Shown one piece after another: positions 17,221 through 21,738 of a stretch of 21,738 nt of DNA. A model generated the notes under the pieces. The model had not been told where the DNA came from, searched no databases, and was given only the letters and a program-made list of their open reading frames with translations. A program made the translations under genes and the position numbers. The stretch's first letter is position 1. Each line of letters starts with the position of its first letter. Origin of the DNA: Plakobranchus ocellatus (Eukaryota; Mollusca; Gastropoda; Plakobranchidae); the NCBI GenBank assembly GCA_019648995.1, contig BLXT01003182.1:392551-414288 (forward strand), in the 5' to 3' direction.

Positions 17221-20200
17221 TGTACAATTAAAGTTAGCAACGTAAAGTTGAGAAGTATAGTCTTTATATTGTCATGAAATGATTAGAGCTGATTACATTG
17301 TTCGAGAGAAGAGACATAAGCTTTTAGCTCTGGAGATGTCTTTGATTTAAAATCAACACTTTTCTAGGATCTATTTATAAATATAAAGTTGTAGATTTTA
17401 TGAATATTTTTTAAAAAACCCTGAGAAAAAGTAGTTCAACGTTTCTTTAATGTCCTACAATTGGACGCTACAATGTATAATCTAGGATCCAAAGGATTCA
17501 ATGGTAAATGAATCAATAAACAAAAAGTAAGCAGCTGCCAACTTTATATTTTTTTAGAATTCATTGCTTTGATATGAATATGAAGTCGCATCAAAAAAGC
17601 TTTAAATCTAGGCAAGGTCTACGTGGTTTTGTTTTAAAAAACCCTCATTCATTTTATGCATTGCTAATCTCCTTTTTTTTTTAAATTTATCTGCTTAAAC
17701 TCATTTTTATTTGTTTTGTCCTTGGCTTCAGTGCATATTTATCTTATTTACTTTTTCTAAATACAGCATGTAAAATAAATTTTGAGAAAGCCAGAAAAAG
17801 TAAACATAATTCATTCCAAGAATGTCAATTTGTCAATTGCTTTTCGTGATTGTTGGAGTCACATGTGGAATCTCAATTGCAAGTTATTGTTAAGGTATTT
17901 TTGAGTAAAAACTATTGAATATTTTTTTTTCAACAGCGTTACAATCCGAATCTGATTTTAAACTAGAAATCACTGAACACTTTTTTAAAAAAGTCTTAAC
18001 AGTCTGGATATAGACTTTAAACGAATTGAAAAAAAATATTCCCTTTGAATAGTATCTCAATTTTTTCAACAATAGAAAGTTTATTTTGTCAACATTTATT
18101 TGCAATATAAGCCCACCAAGACTGGTCTAGTGACTATAATGAAAGAGAAATTTGTTTTGAAGGAAACACAAACCAAAAAGCAAAAACAAAAACAAAAATA
18201 ACCTCTCTTTGATGTATGACTTGATATGTTTCCGTTTTGTTTAACATCGGGCAAAAAAGCAGTTTAAGAAAGCATTCCCTAATAGCAATAAAATGAATGT
18301 CATTCTGAATTGAGTTACAGATTTACCTATCATTGATTAAATATAAAAGGAAACACAAAACAAGAGGGGTAAAGTATCATTTGTCTACGTGCGGAATTTT
18401 CATGAACGTGCCATAAACTCAGTGTGCATAGATAAAATGCCTTATTTTTTACTTCTCATCAGTTAAATTTAGGATTTTGATTTAATTCAATTATCTAACG
18501 GTCTAAATCTATAGCTCAAGTCATTTGTGGAATGGCTTTGATAGAAATTGAGTAAATTATGAATTATTTAATGGTTTCATTTCGGTTGTAGTCTCTAAAA
18601 TTAGACATGATGTAAACTACCCATTAATTCATTTTTTCTTCTTACATGCAAAACGCTCCATTATCCTAAAGATGTTCACCTTAGATATGGCTATAAATTT
18701 GTGTTGTAAACACTGCAAACACTACAGGGAGTAATTGTGATCGCATAATACGAACATTTTATTAGGAGCATGTTTTACAAATATCTATCAGTAAAACATT
18801 TCTTATTTTTACACATGTTAAATTTCCTATTAATCATTGTCTCTTTTTGCAAAGTGGGTTACTTACAGGAACTTTGTACAATTTTCTTTTAAAGTTTTGC
18901 TTCATGTACTTAGATTTTTTATGGAACTAAATCTTCTGTTTTAATTTGCTGAAGCAACTAAAAAATAATGGCCTTTAAAAGAAGATGAATGGAGAGAAAT
19001 CCTGAGATCGCCAATAAATGGTGGACTGAGTATACCAAGAATCAATCGTGTCCCTTTTCACCGTTTTTTGGACCCAAAACAACAATTGAAACAGGTTTCA
19101 TTGTAATGTATTTTCAAGCAGACAAAATGTACAAATTCAAGAGGACAGAAGTTTAAATCTTAATCTTAATCTTGCTTATCTAGCTATAAAATTTTACTTT
19201 TTTTTTTACTCTAATGACGATTTTTAAACAATGCTGTTTTGAATAAATCTTCAAGGAATGGGGCAATAACACTGACACCAATATCTTGGTATTCATCTTA
19301 CAAGAGAGGATGCTTCAGCTGGTTGCAAAATATATCAATTTTTTTTAAACAGATGTCATCATCTTAGCCTTGTTCAGATTTTAAGAAAAAAAATTTTTTT
19401 TTAAGCTAAAACAAATGAATTTAAAAGCATAGAATGGTTCCAATTTTAGTTTTAGAGCAAAGTTCAAATCTGTAAAAGATGTAATGTCAGACTATGATTG
19501 AAAAAAATCGGAAGTTTTATATGTATTTTTTAGTTTGCAGTATGAAAGAGAAATCATAGCTAGATTTTAAATGAAATCTTCATTTTCTCCTTAATGAGCT
19601 TTTTGCTCCTCCTCTTGAATGTTACAGATTCATAGTTTTAAATATGCCTAATCTATTTCAGACGGTCTTGTTATTAAAAAAAAAAACATTTATATTTTAG
19701 ACATTTTCTGACATATTTGAAACCTCAAGAAAATGTTTTACTTCTTCTTAGTGGTAACTTGATTTTTCCAATTACATCTCGTAATAATTCCAGCAAGGCA
19801 GTCGTAGTTATTTACTTTTTTTTTTTTTTGCTATCCACTACCACAACGCCCCTAATAGTTTTTTTAAATCATTATTTCAGATGGGCACTTTTAATCTTCA
19901 CCAACTTTGCTATAGTTAAATTAATGGGAGAAAGTTGTTGAAAAAAAAAAGTTTGGACCTACAGGTCAGTTGGTTGTGTAATAGTATTGACAGCCGTCTT
20001 GAATGTTAATGACTCTCCTCTTATGAGTGAAGTAACTTTAAAGCTCAAATATTTCCTCATTTCATAGTTTTTTTAAGATACACTTTTTAGAAAGCAATAG
20101 AGAGATCTTTTTAAATCTTTTTTTTTTCTCATACAATTTTGATTTTCATGTATTTAGCTGAAAGTAGCTTTCTGCCGTAGTTTTTGTTGGGCGAATTTTT

Positions 20201-20884
20201 AGAAAACTAAACACATTATCAATAAAAGCCTAGATTGGCTTGATAAGAATATCTATTTAAATGCAGTTTTAAAAAACCAGGACTTGAATCTGAGATGTTT
20301 TTTTTCGGGGGTGGATTATGTACTGAGAAAAGGTAGTTGGTCATGTAGATATATATATATTTTATTGTCTGTTGATATTTTCTCAAAATACATTTTCTTT
20401 TCTTTTTACAATTGATCAAAGCAGTCATGTCTAACTATATCTAAAATTTAGTTAAAGTGAGAACAAACTAGAATTATGAAAAAAAAATATTAATGGATGC
20501 ATTATTGATAGGTACAAAACATCAGGGCTCTATTGTTCATTTTTCTATTTATTTTTTTTTAATCAAATTTTTTCTTTCCTTAAAACAAATCAAAATTATA
20601 TGTAGTTCATCTATATTTAGCTCTGTCAGATGTTGCTTTGCCTTTAGTGATCATCGACAAAACGGTGGCAGTTCATTTTGTAGAAATCATTTCTTTGGAA
20701 AAGAAAAGGAAATATTTAAAGTCCTTGTACTTTTAGCTTTTGACCCTTATTCTTTGTCACAAACAATATCATACGGTATTTAAAGTGTAGACCTTGTCGG
20801 AGGTTGGTTCTTTCTTTTATTTAATGATATATATTTCCTTTCGATTATAAATACACAATAAATTGTCAAAAATCACCGAGATAC
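17221..20884. other. AT-rich region, no gene recognised
   Basis: About 3.7 kb of AT-rich, mostly unique-looking sequence with many A and T runs, including a T15-16 tract near 19815, an (AT)n patch near 20350 and the palindrome ACTTTTTTAAAAAAGT at about 17979-17994. Frames of 62-96 codons occur in several phases with Lys/Phe/Ile-rich composition and no domain; none is supported. The only shared piece is the short motif at 19021-19046. It could be intron or intergenic DNA. Confidence 0.55.
19021..19046 (+). repeat. short motif shared with 2491-2519
   Basis: GTGGACTGAGTATACCA and the following AATCAATC match 2491-2519 at nearly all positions. On the plus strand the local frame reads WREILRSPINGGLSIPRIN (about 18989-19045) before running out. 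See the entry at 2491; the same uncertainty applies. Confidence 0.25.
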
Positions 20885-21738
20885 CCCCTGCTACCCTTAC
20901 CTATTGCCCATGCCCTTTCAATAAAAGTTATTCTCTCTCTACCTGTAGTGCGTTTGCCTTCAATCTTTGCAGTGTTTGCAAAGTGTTCTAAACCCTTATG
21001 TCGGCAAACATGACCTTAAAACTGTAGTTGCCTCTGTCTTATGGTTTTAATTATAGATCGTTCAAGTTAACTTCTTTCAGTACCAATTCATTGAACTTTA
21101 TTTCCATCCATGATATCCTCGTCATCCTGATAAATTACATCTCTACTGCTTCTAGTTTTCCCCCTCTTTCCTTATTTATTGTCCAATACTCACTGCCATA
21201 CAAAGTATACATATGTTTGTATTACTCTTATTTTAGTTTTCATACTTGCGTTTCTGTTTGTCAGTATTGGTTTCATTTTTTGGAATGTATCTTTGGCCAT
21301 GGCTATTCTTTTACCTATTTCACTTGTGTACTTGCCATCTGATGTTATCAGGTAACCTAAATATTTGAATTTTCTAACTTGTTTGCTTTTTTCCGCTTTG
21401 CGAACAAGATTGCAAATGGGGTTAGAGGATTTCTTTGAGACACCTCACATTCAGTTTTCTTTACAATCATTCAAAGACAGGCCCATTCTTTCGCTCTCTA
21501 AAACAATACCACAAAGTTTTTGGAGTTATCTACCAGATTCTGCTATTCAAACGGTTATTTAGAGATTATTTAGATTCTCTCCGTTTATTTTAAAGCCTGA
21601 AATATCAAGATTTCTTAAGATTATTTTACTCTATAGGTTAAAATAATCAAAAGACATTACACACCTCTGCCTCACACCTCTTTTGATGGGTTTGAAATCA
21701 CTATATTCTCCTTCAATTCTTACAGATGCAGTCTGATC
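20885..21738 (-). mobile_element. RTE/BovB-type LINE, copy 3, continues beyond window end
   Basis: On the minus strand this copy runs from the RT middle at the window edge (matching copy 1 at about 5575) through GVRQ, the FKING and NLNNL segment (about 21560-21600), the C-terminal LAKDTFQKM-type part, and a tail encoding KIEGKR and RERITFIE (about 20920-20960). Similarity to copy 2 fades near 20885 at ACCTATTGCCC/GGTAGC. Compared with copy 1 it is about 9 nt shorter exactly where RYADD should be (about 21555), so the catalytic motif is gone. Stops and shifts interrupt it. The 5' part lies outside the window. Confidence 0.87.
21365..21738 (-). pseudogene. reverse transcriptase fragment of LINE copy 3
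   Basis: Minus-strand coding similarity to the RT of copy 1 is clear from the window edge to the region before FKYLG. Recognisable are the LFN-to-KINGENLNNL segment, then a stop and ITV where the catalytic loop should be, then AESGR and a run matching LNVKKTECMVI. The ORF in the opposite (plus) direction here is only its shadow. Whether the 5' half is intact cannot be seen. Confidence 0.8.

Noticed and set aside
17979-17994. 16-bp perfect palindrome ACTTTTTTAAAAAAGT
   Set aside because: It is an A/T homopolymer pair, expected often in DNA this AT-rich.

Overview
This is AT-rich, repeat-dominated, non-coding DNA from an animal genome, most likely an invertebrate. I infer that from three things: three decayed copies of an RTE/BovB-type LINE (apurinic-type endonuclease plus reverse transcriptase), long (TAA)n microsatellites and T homopolymers, and the absence of bacterial gene packing, ribosome binding sites or operons. 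The species cannot be fixed from the sequence. I found no intact protein-coding gene, no tRNA or rRNA and no CRISPR array.

Layout. 1-4820: low-complexity and unique sequence. It holds a C10 and T21 run, a hairpin-capable (TAA)n/(TTA)n microsatellite at 1138-1390, a 71-bp tandem duplication at 2676-2821, an A-rich CAA/CAG tract, pyrimidine-rich tracts, and two inverted repeats at 4267-4335 and 4458-4526. 4825-6045: LINE copy 1 (minus strand), truncated at both ends, with RT motifs and an in-frame 48-bp duplication over its catalytic YADD motif. 6046-6360: a GC-richer patch with an internal repeat. 6361-7924: no recognised feature.

7925-17220 is the most distinctive part. It is an array of five diverged tandem units (A-E) of about 1.28-1.47 kb each, in the same order and orientation, flanked on the left by one more copy of the unit's terminal module. 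Each unit has an AT-rich left part, a core of roughly 51-bp minisatellite monomers, and a terminal module of about 170 bp. In unit C two monomers have fused into a 103-bp higher-order repeat present in about four copies. Unit A is split by LINE copy 2 (about 8253-10489, minus strand), which must have inserted after the array formed. Unit sequence stops near 8252 and resumes near 10490.

17221-20884: AT-rich sequence with no gene I can support. 20885-21738: LINE copy 3 (minus strand), running off the window. All three LINE copies point the same way, and all three have a lesion at or across the RT active-site region, so none could encode a working enzyme. Nothing here acts as a pathway. The window records LINE insertion, tandem segmental amplification and minisatellite expansion. 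If something undescribed is here, the best candidate is the tandem array and its conserved terminal module.
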